11,447 bases of DNA from an uncultured Clostridia bacterium (GTDB taxonomy: Bacteria; Bacillota; Clostridia; Oscillospirales; Acutalibacteraceae), in contig CAMVYG010000055.1 of NCBI GenBank assembly GCA_947171615.1, positions 1 to 11,447 of the forward strand, written 5' to 3'. This document shows, piece after piece, positions 5,957 to 11,447 of the stretch. The notes beneath the pieces were generated by a model. That model made no database searches. It saw only the letters and a list, made by a program, of their open reading frames with translations, and was not told the DNA's origin. Numbering within the stretch: the first letter of the stretch is position 1; each line of letters opens with the position of its first letter. The position numbers and the translations under genes were made by a program.

Positions 5957-7297
5957 TTACTGGGAAAGCCTTGCTTCCAGTGCAGCCTTAGCCTCTTCGT
6001 TGCCGGGCTTGCCCAGCAGGGCGAACATGTTCTTTTTGTAGCTTTCCACACCGGGCTGATCAAAGGGGTTTACCCCCAGCAGATAGCCGGAAATGGCACA
6101 GGCCTTTTCAAAGAAATAGATGATCTGGCCCAGGGTATCCTCACTGAAATCGGGAGCGTGAAGCACCACATTGGGAACGCCGCCATCGTTATGTGCCAGC
6201 ACGGTCCCCTGGAATGCCTTCTCATTGACAAAGGCCATGGTGCGTCCTTCCAGATAGTTCAGGCCGTCTACGTTCTCCGGGTCATTTCCCAGGGTGATCT
6301 CATATTTCGGCCGGTCGATCAGCATCACCGTTTCAAACAGATTGCGTCTGCCGTCCTGCAAATACTGCCCCATGGAATGGAGATCGGTGGAAAACACTAC
6401 GGAAGCCGGGAACAGGCCCTTGTTGTCCTTGCCCTCGCTTTCCCCGAACAGCTGCTTCCACCACTCGTTCATCATGGTATAGCAGGGCTCATAGCTTACC
6501 ATGACCTCGGTAGACTTACCCTTGCGGTACAGGATATTGCGAATTGCCGCATATTTATAGCAATCGTTCTTTTCCAGGGAAGGTTCACTGTACAGCGCCG
6601 CCGCCTTGGCCGCGCCTGCCATCAGCGCATCAATATCGGCACCGGCCACCGCAATGGGCAGCAGCCCTACGGCAGTGAGCACGGAATAGCGGCCTCCCAC
6701 ATCATCCGGCACAACAAAGGTTTCGTATCCTTCCCGGTCGGCAAGCTGCTTTAAGGTTCCCTTCTGCCGGTCTGTAGTACAGAATATTCTTTCCCGGGCT
6801 CCGTCTTTCCCGTACTTCTTCTCCAAAAGCTCCCGGAATACCCGGAAAGCAATAGCCGGCTCCGTGGTGGTACCGGATTTGGAGATCATATTGATGGAAA
6901 TATCTTTGCCTTCGCAAATAGACACCAGCTCGGCAAGAGCGGTAGAACTGATGCTGTTTCCGGCATAGTAAATATCCGGGGTATCCTTTTTCAAATCATT
7001 GTAATGATCCGATTTCAAAAACTCAATGGCAGCCCTGGCTCCCAGATAGGAACCACCAATGCCGATGACTACAAACACCTGGGAATTTTCCTTGATCCGC
7101 CGGGCAGCGGCCTTGATCCGTTGAAATTCCTCTTTGTCATAGTCTGTAGGCAGTGTTACCCAGCCGGTAAACTCCCCGCCGGGGCCCTTGCCCGAAGCCA
7201 GCAGCTCGTGGGCAGCCTTCACCTGCGGCGCAATGCTCTCATATTCGTGATCGGAAATAAAGCCTTTCAAGTAACCATCGTTTAACTTCAAGGGCAT
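5957..7297 (-). CDS. pgi: Glucose-6-phosphate isomerase
   Basis: Cytoplasmic glycolytic enzyme that interconverts glucose-6-phosphate and fructose-6-phosphate. At 446 residues it has the compact length usual for Firmicutes. Visible landmarks are GIGGSYLGARAAIEFLK (from 79), the phosphate-binding SKSGTTTEPA (139-148), GGRYSVLTAVGLLP, the catalytic-Glu region FGESEGKDNKG, and the C-terminal QPGVESYKKNMFALLGK with the conserved lysine. All key segments are intact. The ATG at 7297 has AAAGGAGTG 9 bases upstream. A SigA-like promoter at 7441-7469 gives a leader of about 136 bases. It is likely cotranscribed with the downstream P-loop gene. With the PfkB kinase in the same window it links fructose or another hexose to glycolysis, although the two are in separate units. 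Confidence 0.97.
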   Translation of the reverse strand: MPLKLNDGYLKGFISDHEYESIAPQVKAAHELLASGKGPGGEFTGWVTLPTDYDKEEFQRIKAAARRIKENSQVFVVIGIGGSYLGARAAIEFLKSDHYNDLKKDTPDIYYAGNSISSTALAELVSICEGKDISINMISKSGTTTEPAIAFRVFRELLEKKYGKDGARERIFCTTDRQKGTLKQLADREGYETFVVPDDVGGRYSVLTAVGLLPIAVAGADIDALMAGAAKAAALYSEPSLEKNDCYKYAAIRNILYRKGKSTEVMVSYEPCYTMMNEWWKQLFGESEGKDNKGLFPASVVFSTDLHSMGQYLQDGRRNLFETVMLIDRPKYEITLGNDPENVDGLNYLEGRTMAFVNEKAFQGTVLAHNDGGVPNVVLHAPDFSEDTLGQIIYFFEKACAISGYLLGVNPFDQPGVESYKKNMFALLGKPGNEEAKAALEARLSQ

Positions 7298-7440
7298 CTA
7301 AAAAAGCACTCCTTTTCCAGCTTGACGACAAATGCTTTCTCCGCTGGATCAAAGCCGTTTCCACAGAATACGCAGAAAACTCCGCCCGGAAAAACCACAG
7401 CTCAAATCGGTGCCGTCAGGCTCACTCTTTCTTTGGTTCT
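7298..7440 (-). other. Untranslated leader of pgi
   Basis: About 136 bases lie between the predicted transcription start (near 7434) and the pgi ATG. I see no known riboswitch core and no strong hairpin ending in a U-run, only a modest Shine-Dalgarno before the start. Short frames in this stretch on either strand lack ribosome binding sites and overlap the promoter, so I do not call a gene. Confidence 0.4.
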
Positions 7441-7469
7441 ATCATACAATACTTCCCGGAAATTTGCAA
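7441..7469 (-). promoter_or_regulatory. SigA-type promoter of pgi
   Basis: TTGCAA (7464-7469), 17 bases, then TATGAT (7441-7446) on the minus strand. Five of six -10 positions and four of six -35 positions match the consensus with ideal spacing. The region is AT-rich and free of genes, and it lies downstream of the dac terminator. Confidence 0.7.
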
Positions 7470-7583
7470 GACAACATTTTATGAAAAATATTCTGAAAGA
7501 CTGTTCTCCGCAATTTCTCCGTTCTCCCTTTATTTTATGGCATATTAGAGCGTACCGCACCGTCTTTTCCAGCTGCCCCAGCA

Positions 7584-7632
7584 CAGAAAAAACAGCGGGA
7601 AATCCGTAAACCTTTTAGATCTCCCACTGTTT
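7584..7632 (-). terminator. Rho-independent terminator after the carboxypeptidase gene
   Basis: AAACAGCGGGA (7590-7600) pairs with TCCCACTGTTT (7622-7632). In the minus-strand RNA this is 11 pairs including one G-U, with a 21-base loop. The descending arm runs into TTTTTTCTG. It lies about 120 bases after the stop codon. The rest of the stretch to 7751 holds no gene, only the 7-base repeat next to the stop. Confidence 0.7.
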
Positions 7633-7723
7633 CTCAAAAATCTTTTTCTTTGCAGTAATGCAGCTCGCTATTTGGTTATTGATAGTAAGATAAATTTGGA
7701 ATTTAGCGCAATGCCTCTTGTTC

Positions 7724-7758
7724 TAACAACTAACTACTGACAGCTAATTACTCACAAG
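7724..7758. repeat. Degenerate 7-base tandem repeat at the dac stop codon
   Basis: Reading the plus strand in steps of seven gives TAACAAC, TAACTAC, TGACAGC, TAATTAC and TCACAAG, a pattern TNACNAC with drift. It abuts and includes the stop codon of the carboxypeptidase gene (7752-7754). It resembles the short heptad repeats seen in some bacterial genomes, but with only four to five imperfect units it may be chance. Confidence 0.35.
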
Positions 7759-8921
7759 GTAAAAAAGCTGTGAAGCAGGTAGGGGAACACGGAAGAAAAG
7801 GTCACTTCCTCCACATCGCCCGCAGCTGTGATATCCACTTGGGCGGTAGTTTCGCCATTGACCCGGTAGGTCACTTTCCCTACAGGATCTCCTTTTCGCA
7901 CCGGAGCAGTCAGCTCCTGGTTCAGCTCCACCTTCTGCTCTACCTGGCCCCGTTCCGCCGCCTTCATCAGCAGCTTTGGCATTTCCCCCACCTGGGCGGG
8001 AACCGTTTCCTCCATGCCGCCGGTCACTTTTACATTTTCCAGGGCAGGCGCCTCCGGCACCACCACCGCCCAGCCTGCAAAACCGTAATCCAGCAGGGCC
8101 GCCGCGTCCTGGAAGCGGTGGTCGGTGCTGTCCGCCCCCAGCACTACGGAAATCAGCGCCAGAGAATCCCGTTCCGCTGTGGCTGTGATACAGCTTCCCG
8201 CCTGAGAGGTGGTGCCGGTTTTCAGGCCGGTAATTCCGGAATAAGAGCGGATCAGCTTGTTGGTATTTACCAGCTGGGTGGCTCCGTCCCGCACATAGTC
8301 GATCCAGGTAAGGGTATAGTCAAAGATCTTCTCATGTGTGATCAGCTCCCGGCTCATCAGAGCCACATCATGGGCGCTGGTTACATGCCCCTCCTGGTCC
8401 AGTCCGTTGCAGTTTTTGAAAACGGTGTCCTTCATTCCCAGTTCCGCAGCCTTTTCGTTCATGCGCTGTACAAAGGCGGCCTCACTGCCCGCCACGTTTT
8501 CCGCCAGCACCACCGCCGCGTCGTTGGCGCTCATGATCACGGTGGCCTTCAAAAGATCGTCCACCGTCATGGTTTCCCCTTCCTTCAGCCAGATATCCGA
8601 CCCTCCCATGGAGGCGGCATGGGCAGAGGCGGTAAGCGTATCTGTCAGAGAAAGCTGACCGGCCTCAATGGCGTCAAAGGTCAGGCACAGGGTCATCACC
8701 TTGGTAATGGAAGCGCAGGGCCGTACCTCATGAGAATTTTTTTCAAACAACACCTGCCCGGTAGAAGCTTCCATCAGCACCGCCGACGGGGCGGTTAAGG
8801 ACAAAGCACCGTCCGCCTGTTCCTGTTCCGTTTCGCCCCGGGCCGTGACACCGGGGAGCATCACAGCTGCCGCCAGCAGCAGTGTAACCAGGAGAAAAAT
8901 CTTTTTCTTCACAGAGATCAC
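7752..8921 (-). CDS. dacF: Secreted D-alanyl-D-alanine carboxypeptidase (DacF/PBP5 type)
   Basis: Penicillin-binding serine peptidase (S11 family) that trims the last D-Ala from peptidoglycan stem peptides on the outer face of the membrane. It has an N-terminal signal peptide (KKKIFLLVTLLLAAAVML, cleavage likely after the Ala-Arg-Gly region near 28-30) and the three active-site motifs SITK (71-74), SAN (131-133) and KTGT (234-237). The C-terminal beta-rich PBP5 domain starts near 285. The tail VFPYLLHSFF is a weak candidate membrane anchor. The frame opens with GTG at 8921. A second GTG at 8912 has a better placed GGTGATC ribosome site and gives a shorter, more typical signal peptide, so it may be the true start. 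It is monocistronic, with promoter 8962-8989 and terminator 7590-7632. In B. subtilis dacF is a forespore gene, but the promoter here looks vegetative. Confidence 0.92.
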   Translation of the reverse strand: MISVKKKIFLLVTLLLAAAVMLPGVTARGETEQEQADGALSLTAPSAVLMEASTGQVLFEKNSHEVRPCASITKVMTLCLTFDAIEAGQLSLTDTLTASAHAASMGGSDIWLKEGETMTVDDLLKATVIMSANDAAVVLAENVAGSEAAFVQRMNEKAAELGMKDTVFKNCNGLDQEGHVTSAHDVALMSRELITHEKIFDYTLTWIDYVRDGATQLVNTNKLIRSYSGITGLKTGTTSQAGSCITATAERDSLALISVVLGADSTDHRFQDAAALLDYGFAGWAVVVPEAPALENVKVTGGMEETVPAQVGEMPKLLMKAAERGQVEQKVELNQELTAPVRKGDPVGKVTYRVNGETTAQVDITAAGDVEEVTFSSVFPYLLHSFFTL

Positions 8922-8961
8922 CCTTTCTTCCTGAAGAGCTCCATGTCTGACGGGCTCTTCC

Positions 8962-8989
8962 AGTATAAAACTATGCCGCTGCCTCTCAA
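8962..8989 (-). promoter_or_regulatory. SigA-type promoter of the carboxypeptidase gene
   Basis: TTGAGA (8984-8989), 16 bases, then TATACT (8962-8967) on the minus strand, giving a leader of about 34-40 bases. I saw no SigF-like pattern here, which argues for vegetative expression. The stretch between it and the spo0A terminator (8990-9090) holds no gene. Confidence 0.65.
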
Positions 8990-9090
8990 AACAGACATTT
9001 TAGAAAAAAGTTTTTCATAAAAGAGCGAAAGGCCTAAAACAATCAGAACTCCCGTGCCGCCATAAATCTTTCGATCAGTAAGAATTTTCC

Positions 9091-9130
9091 CGAAAAATAA
9101 AGAATGAGGTCGGAACAGTATTCCAACCTC
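9091..9130 (-). terminator. Rho-independent terminator after spo0A
   Basis: GAGGTCGGAA (9106-9115) pairs with TTCCAACCTC (9121-9130). In the minus-strand RNA this is 10 pairs with one U-G and a 5-base loop, followed by ATTCTTTATTTTTC. It lies 108 bases past the spo0A stop. Confidence 0.85.
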
Positions 9131-9195
9131 TTTCTCCGCTATATTTTGCGTTTGTTCACAGTTAATTTACAAGAAGCTGTGGTATCACGCCATAG

Positions 9196-9205
9196 TTCGA
9201 CAAAA
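9196..9205 (-). promoter_or_regulatory. Exact 0A-box sequence in the spo0A 3' region
   Basis: TTTTGTCGAA on the minus strand contains a full match to the Spo0A-binding consensus TTTGTCRAA. It lies between the spo0A stop and the spo0A terminator, more than 200 bases upstream of the carboxypeptidase promoter. A regulatory role is therefore uncertain, and a chance match cannot be excluded in a window of this size. Confidence 0.35.
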
Positions 9206-9237
9206 TATTCTATCGAATTTATGCTAAACTTGCTTTG

Positions 9238-10002
9238 TCATGAAGCACTGGCCATCTGCAGACACAGCTTGTCAGCGATCATGGCAATAAATTCACTATT
9301 TGTGGGTTTTCCCCGGGTGTTGTGGATGGTATAGCCGAAATAGGAGTTCAGCACATCCACATCACCTCGGTCCCATGCGACTTCAATGGCATGGCGGATC
9401 GCACGCTCTACACGGGAGCTGGTGGTATTATACCGCTTTGCCACATTGGGATACAGCTGTTTCGTCACGGCGTTGATGATCTCAGGATCTTCAATGGCCA
9501 TAATGATGGAATCCCGCAAATAATGATAGCCTTTAATGTGTGCAGGCACGCCGATCTGATGAAGGATCTCCGTGACCTGCATTCTTATTTCCGGATGATA
9601 GGGCTCTGATTCAAAGTGCTTGCCCCGGGCGGAATACAGGGAAATCATGCGATTCACCATTTCACCTTTATCATATGGAGTCAGGGCAAAATAGGAAGCG
9701 CCGGCGTTAATAACTTCCCGTTCCAAAATTGGCGTAGTATAAGACGCTGTTACGATGTACATGGGCCTGTCAATAGAAGGGTCCTGTGCAACTGCATGGA
9801 TCACGCCAATAGCATCCAGTCCCGGCATAAACAATTCCATAAGTACAATTTGCGGACGCTCTTCTTTGATTTTTTCCAAAAGCAAATTACCGTCTCTGGG
9901 AACAAGGATCATCTTCCCGTTTCCCTGCAGCAGCCTTTGCACCGGTTCCCGGCTCCATTCGCCGTCTTCCGAACTAATTAGTATTTTTGCTTCTTTTTCC
10001 AT
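9238..10002 (-). CDS. spo0A: Spo0A-family regulator with a degenerate receiver domain
   Basis: A 254-residue homologue of the master sporulation and stationary-phase regulator. The DNA-binding domain (about 138-250) is very close to the family: HQIGVPAHIKGYHYLRD, the recognition region NTTSSRVERAIRHAIEVAW (192-210), FGYT and KPTNSEFIAMIADKL. The receiver (1-122) keeps the fold signature FMPGLDA and Thr85. It has Glu56 at the phosphoacceptor position (MELFMP instead of the usual MDxxMP), Ser11-Glu12 where Asp-Asp is expected, and Thr108 in place of the invariant Lys (FALTPYD, usually ILKPFD). Normal phosphorelay control is therefore doubtful. The ATG has AGGAGG 5 bases upstream. Neither spoIVB nor recN, common neighbours in spore formers, is present. 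It has its own terminator. Confidence 0.95.
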   Translation of the reverse strand: MEKEAKILISSEDGEWSREPVQRLLQGNGKMILVPRDGNLLLEKIKEERPQIVLMELFMPGLDAIGVIHAVAQDPSIDRPMYIVTASYTTPILEREVINAGASYFALTPYDKGEMVNRMISLYSARGKHFESEPYHPEIRMQVTEILHQIGVPAHIKGYHYLRDSIIMAIEDPEIINAVTKQLYPNVAKRYNTTSSRVERAIRHAIEVAWDRGDVDVLNSYFGYTIHNTRGKPTNSEFIAMIADKLCLQMASAS

Positions 10003-10035
10003 GTCAACCTCCTGAAAAAATATTGGCGTGAATAG

Positions 10036-10064
10036 ATTTTACTATAGTACGACGAGTATCGCAA
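10036..10064 (-). promoter_or_regulatory. Candidate promoter of spo0A
   Basis: TTGCGA (10059-10064), 17 bases, then TAAAAT (10036-10041) on the minus strand, about 27 bases of leader before the ATG. The match is fair (4 of 6 and 5 of 6). A SigH-like -35 sequence, GCAGGATAT, is visible at about 10093-10101, but no matching -10 stands at the right distance. Confidence 0.42.
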
Positions 10065-10265
10065 GGGGTTTAGAAGAAAAACCTAGAAAAATATCCTGCC
10101 GAAAGAAGGAGAATTTTGCCCTAAAAACAAAGAATGTTGTGTTTCGATTTTATTCGATACACCAGATATTGTGATTTTAATCAAATATGATAAGCCACAT
10201 TTTTTTATAATGCTAAACAGATTTGTCTAAAAATCGTTTTTAGCCTTTTGTCGATTTTTACCACA
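10065..10265. other. AT-rich regulatory spacer upstream of spo0A
   Basis: No coding frame is supported here. The stretch is clearly more AT-rich than the genes. It holds TTCGAT repeated at 10143 and 10153, a 9-base inverted repeat TAAAAATCG (10228-10236) / CGATTTTTA (10252-10260), and a small hairpin CTAAAAA-TCG-TTTTTAG (10227-10243). Two near-matches to the 0A box, TTTGTCTAA (10222-10230) and TTTGTCGAT (10247-10255), lie 25 bases apart in the same orientation and each differ from TTTGTCRAA at one position. Autoregulation by Spo0A would fit. Confidence 0.45.
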
Positions 10266-10304
10266 AAGAAAACAGCAGGCACCTGTCAAAAGGAACGCCT
10301 GCTG
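10266..10304 (-). terminator. Rho-independent terminator after the sugar kinase gene
   Basis: CAGCAGGC (10273-10280) pairs with GCCTGCTG (10297-10304), with a 16-base loop, followed on the minus strand by TTTTCTTTG. On the plus strand CTTTTG follows, so it may act in both directions. It is the second of two hairpins in a row behind the gene. Confidence 0.75.
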
Positions 10305-10311
10305 CTTTTGT

Positions 10312-10351
10312 AAGTCAATACCACACTAAAGATTGTGTGCGGTATTGACTT
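10312..10351. repeat. Long hairpin just behind the sugar kinase stop
   Basis: AAGTCAATACC (10312-10322) is exactly inverted as GGTATTGACTT (10341-10351). Inside, CACAC and GTGTG can extend the stem with a small bulge around an 8-base loop. It begins 20 bases after the stop codon and precedes the true terminator. It may protect the 3' end of the mRNA or act as a first, weaker terminator. Confidence 0.6.
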
Positions 10352-10370
10352 AATTTTTGATTTCGGAAAA

Positions 10371-11342
10371 TCAACGTTTCAACAGTGGAATCGTTTTCCG
10401 GCAGAGCTCGATCTTTTCCACATCAGGCAGCGCGGGAATAGCGCCGGGTTTTGAGGCGCACACTGCCCCGGCCGCATTGGCAAACTCTAAAAACTCCGAA
10501 AGCTCCTGTTCTCCAAGCTCTCCCGGATGCTTTCCGGACTGTACGATCTTTGCCAGCAATGCGCCGAAAAAGCTGTCTCCGGAGCCGGTGGTGTCGCACA
10601 CCTTCGTGTCATAGGTGTGCTTTCGCAGGGAAAATGTCTTTGTAAACGCCACACATCCTTCCGGCCCCAGGGTTATCGTTACCAGTGAAACGCCTTGCCG
10701 AAGCAGCGCGCTGGCTCCTGCCTCCAGACTGTTCTCTCCGGTCAGCAGGGTAAGTTCTTCTTCCGACACCTTCATAATATCCGCCTTGCCGATGAGGCTC
10801 TGCATACGTTTGATCCCTTCCTCCCGATCCTTCCACAGGGGAGGCCGCCAGTTCGGGTCATAGGCCGTAAGCTTTCCACAGCTTTTTCCATACTCCACCA
10901 GCTTTTCCACCGCCGAACGGGAGGGCTCCGCCGTCAATAACAGGGAACCAAAGCACAGGAGCTTGCAATTCTCTATGAGAGAAAGCTCCGTTTCCTCAAA
11001 GGAAAGCCTGGTGTCTGCCCCGGGATTCCGGTAAAAGCTGAAATCCCGGTCCCCCTGCTCATTGAGCTGCACAAACGCAAGGGTCGTGGCGTATTCCTCG
11101 TTCTGGGAAAGTCCTGCCGTTTCCACGCCGCAGCTTTGCAGCGTAGAAACCAGAAAATCCCCAAACATATCTTTTCCCACACAGCCCAAAAAGCCCGCCG
11201 TCACACCGGCCCGCACTGCCTGCACCGCCACGTTGGCCGGAGCGCCGCCGGGGTTTCTGGCAAAAAGCAGCCTGCCGTCCTCTGTATTCCCGGTAGGGGT
11301 AAAATCGATCAGTAGCTCGCCCATGGATAAAAGTTCTGCCAT
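10371..11342 (-). CDS. PfkB-family sugar kinase, fructokinase-like
   Basis: A 323-residue ribokinase/PfkB-family kinase that most likely phosphorylates fructose with ATP. It shows the N-terminal GELLIDFTP strand, the substrate-lid signature NPGGAPANVAVQAVRAG (about 30-46), GCVGKDMFGDFL, YDPNWRPPLW (the D-PN-R type of fructokinases), and the C-terminal signature CDTTGSGDSFFGALL with catalytic Asp256. The domain is complete and the length is usual. Other hexoses or 2-keto-3-deoxygluconate cannot be excluded by sequence alone. The ATG at 11342 fits the family start; an in-frame TTG at 11351 is an alternative closer to the purine run AAGGAATGG. No promoter is visible between it and the window edge, so it may be cotranscribed with an upstream gene. 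Two hairpins close the transcript. Confidence 0.9.
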   Translation of the reverse strand: MAELLSMGELLIDFTPTGNTEDGRLLFARNPGGAPANVAVQAVRAGVTAGFLGCVGKDMFGDFLVSTLQSCGVETAGLSQNEEYATTLAFVQLNEQGDRDFSFYRNPGADTRLSFEETELSLIENCKLLCFGSLLLTAEPSRSAVEKLVEYGKSCGKLTAYDPNWRPPLWKDREEGIKRMQSLIGKADIMKVSEEELTLLTGENSLEAGASALLRQGVSLVTITLGPEGCVAFTKTFSLRKHTYDTKVCDTTGSGDSFFGALLAKIVQSGKHPGELGEQELSEFLEFANAAGAVCASKPGAIPALPDVEKIELCRKTIPLLKR

Positions 11343-11353
11343 ATTAATCAACC

Positions 11354-11370
11354 ATTCCTTTTTTCGGAAT
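11354..11370 (-). promoter_or_regulatory. Hairpin over the ribosome binding site of the sugar kinase
   Basis: On the minus strand ATTCC pairs with GGAAT across a 7-base loop GAAAAAA. The descending arm is the core of the only visible Shine-Dalgarno (AAGGAATGG). It directly abuts the three-way junction at 11371. A translation switch is possible, but five base pairs alone is weak. Confidence 0.35.
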
Positions 11371-11424
11371 TTGTGCCGGTCGGCGTAGCCGATTGCCGCT
11401 TTGCTTGTTGCGGCAATGGCACAA
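11371..11424 (-). other. Three-way-junction fold upstream of the sugar kinase
   Basis: Three nested exact stems fit without conflict: TTGTGCC (11371-11377) with GGCACAA (11418-11424); TCGGC (11380-11384) with GCCGA (11388-11392) around a 3-base loop; TTGCCGC (11393-11399) with GCGGCAA (11410-11416) around a 10-base loop. Only three junction bases stay unpaired. No U-run follows, so it is not a simple terminator. It does not match a tRNA in size or arms. It could be a structured mRNA leader, a small RNA or a palindromic repeat unit. Confidence 0.45.
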
Positions 11425-11447
11425 TATCGGTGTGTGAAAAAGCATTT

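Noticed and set aside
5720..6754. Plus-strand frame of 344 codons opposite pgi and the P-loop gene
   Set aside because: It spans two well-supported minus-strand genes and is a shadow in a GC-biased frame.
7321..7334. Possible 0A box in the pgi leader (TTTGTCGTC on the minus strand)
   Set aside because: Only seven of nine positions match, and it lies downstream of the predicted start point; a match this loose is expected by chance.
7402..7584. Possible 60-residue minus-strand protein upstream of pgi
   Set aside because: It overlaps the pgi promoter and leader, has no Shine-Dalgarno, and shows no recognisable domain.
7770..8798. Plus-strand frame of 342 codons opposite the carboxypeptidase gene
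   Set aside because: It is antisense to a gene with all three penicillin-binding motifs, is rich in His, Arg and Gly, and has no start signals.
11371..11424. tRNA or tRNA-like gene from the cloverleaf-like fold
   Set aside because: It has only three stems, is too short, and lacks a T-loop GTTC motif or a seven-base anticodon loop.
1..11447. CRISPR array, rRNA genes, prophage or complete insertion sequence
   Set aside because: No regularly spaced repeats, no rRNA-like stretches and no transposase or phage proteins are seen on either strand.

Overview
The window reads as chromosome of a Gram-positive anaerobe of the class Clostridia. The evidence is a recognisable Spo0A, purine-rich Shine-Dalgarno sequences before nearly every gene, near-consensus SigA-type promoters, many rho-independent terminators, and the gene order acetyltransferase, DUF512 radical-SAM protein, der, plsY. 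The moderate to high GC of the genes, next to AT-rich spacers, and the Spo0A sequence suggest the Oscillospiraceae/Ruminococcaceae side, but this placement is an inference. All eleven genes lie on the minus strand. The long plus-strand reading frames are shadows of them.

Read in the direction of transcription (right to left): a PfkB-family sugar kinase (10371-11342) lies below a strikingly foldable leader at the right edge. Two tandem hairpins and a 368-base AT-rich spacer follow, and then spo0A (9238-10002) with its own terminator. A secreted D-Ala-D-Ala carboxypeptidase (7752-8921) has a SigA-like promoter and a terminator. pgi (5957-7297) and a small P-loop protein (5447-5860) form a likely two-gene unit between a promoter at 7441-7469 and a terminator at 5338-5363. 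yceD and rpmF form the classical DUF177-L32 operon, with a perfect-consensus promoter and a terminator at 4432-4457. A GNAT acetyltransferase, the DUF512 radical-SAM protein, der and plsY then follow with short or overlapping junctions. The left 272 bases hold no gene. They carry an inverted-repeat element, a 15-base palindrome and a strong minus-strand promoter that fires out of the window.

Most of this is housekeeping: glycolysis and sugar entry (pfkB, pgi), ribosome composition and assembly (yceD, rpmF, der), phospholipid synthesis (plsY) and wall trimming (dac). The most notable item is Spo0A. Its DNA-binding half is well preserved, but its receiver half has lost the phosphoacceptor aspartate (Glu56 instead), one of the metal-binding acidic residues and the conserved lysine (Thr108). 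That points to a pseudo-receiver and a regulator that is not controlled by a normal phosphorelay. Other leads are a compact three-way-junction fold beside a hairpin that buries the Shine-Dalgarno of the sugar kinase, an 87-base MITE-like element, and the unassigned P-loop protein behind pgi.
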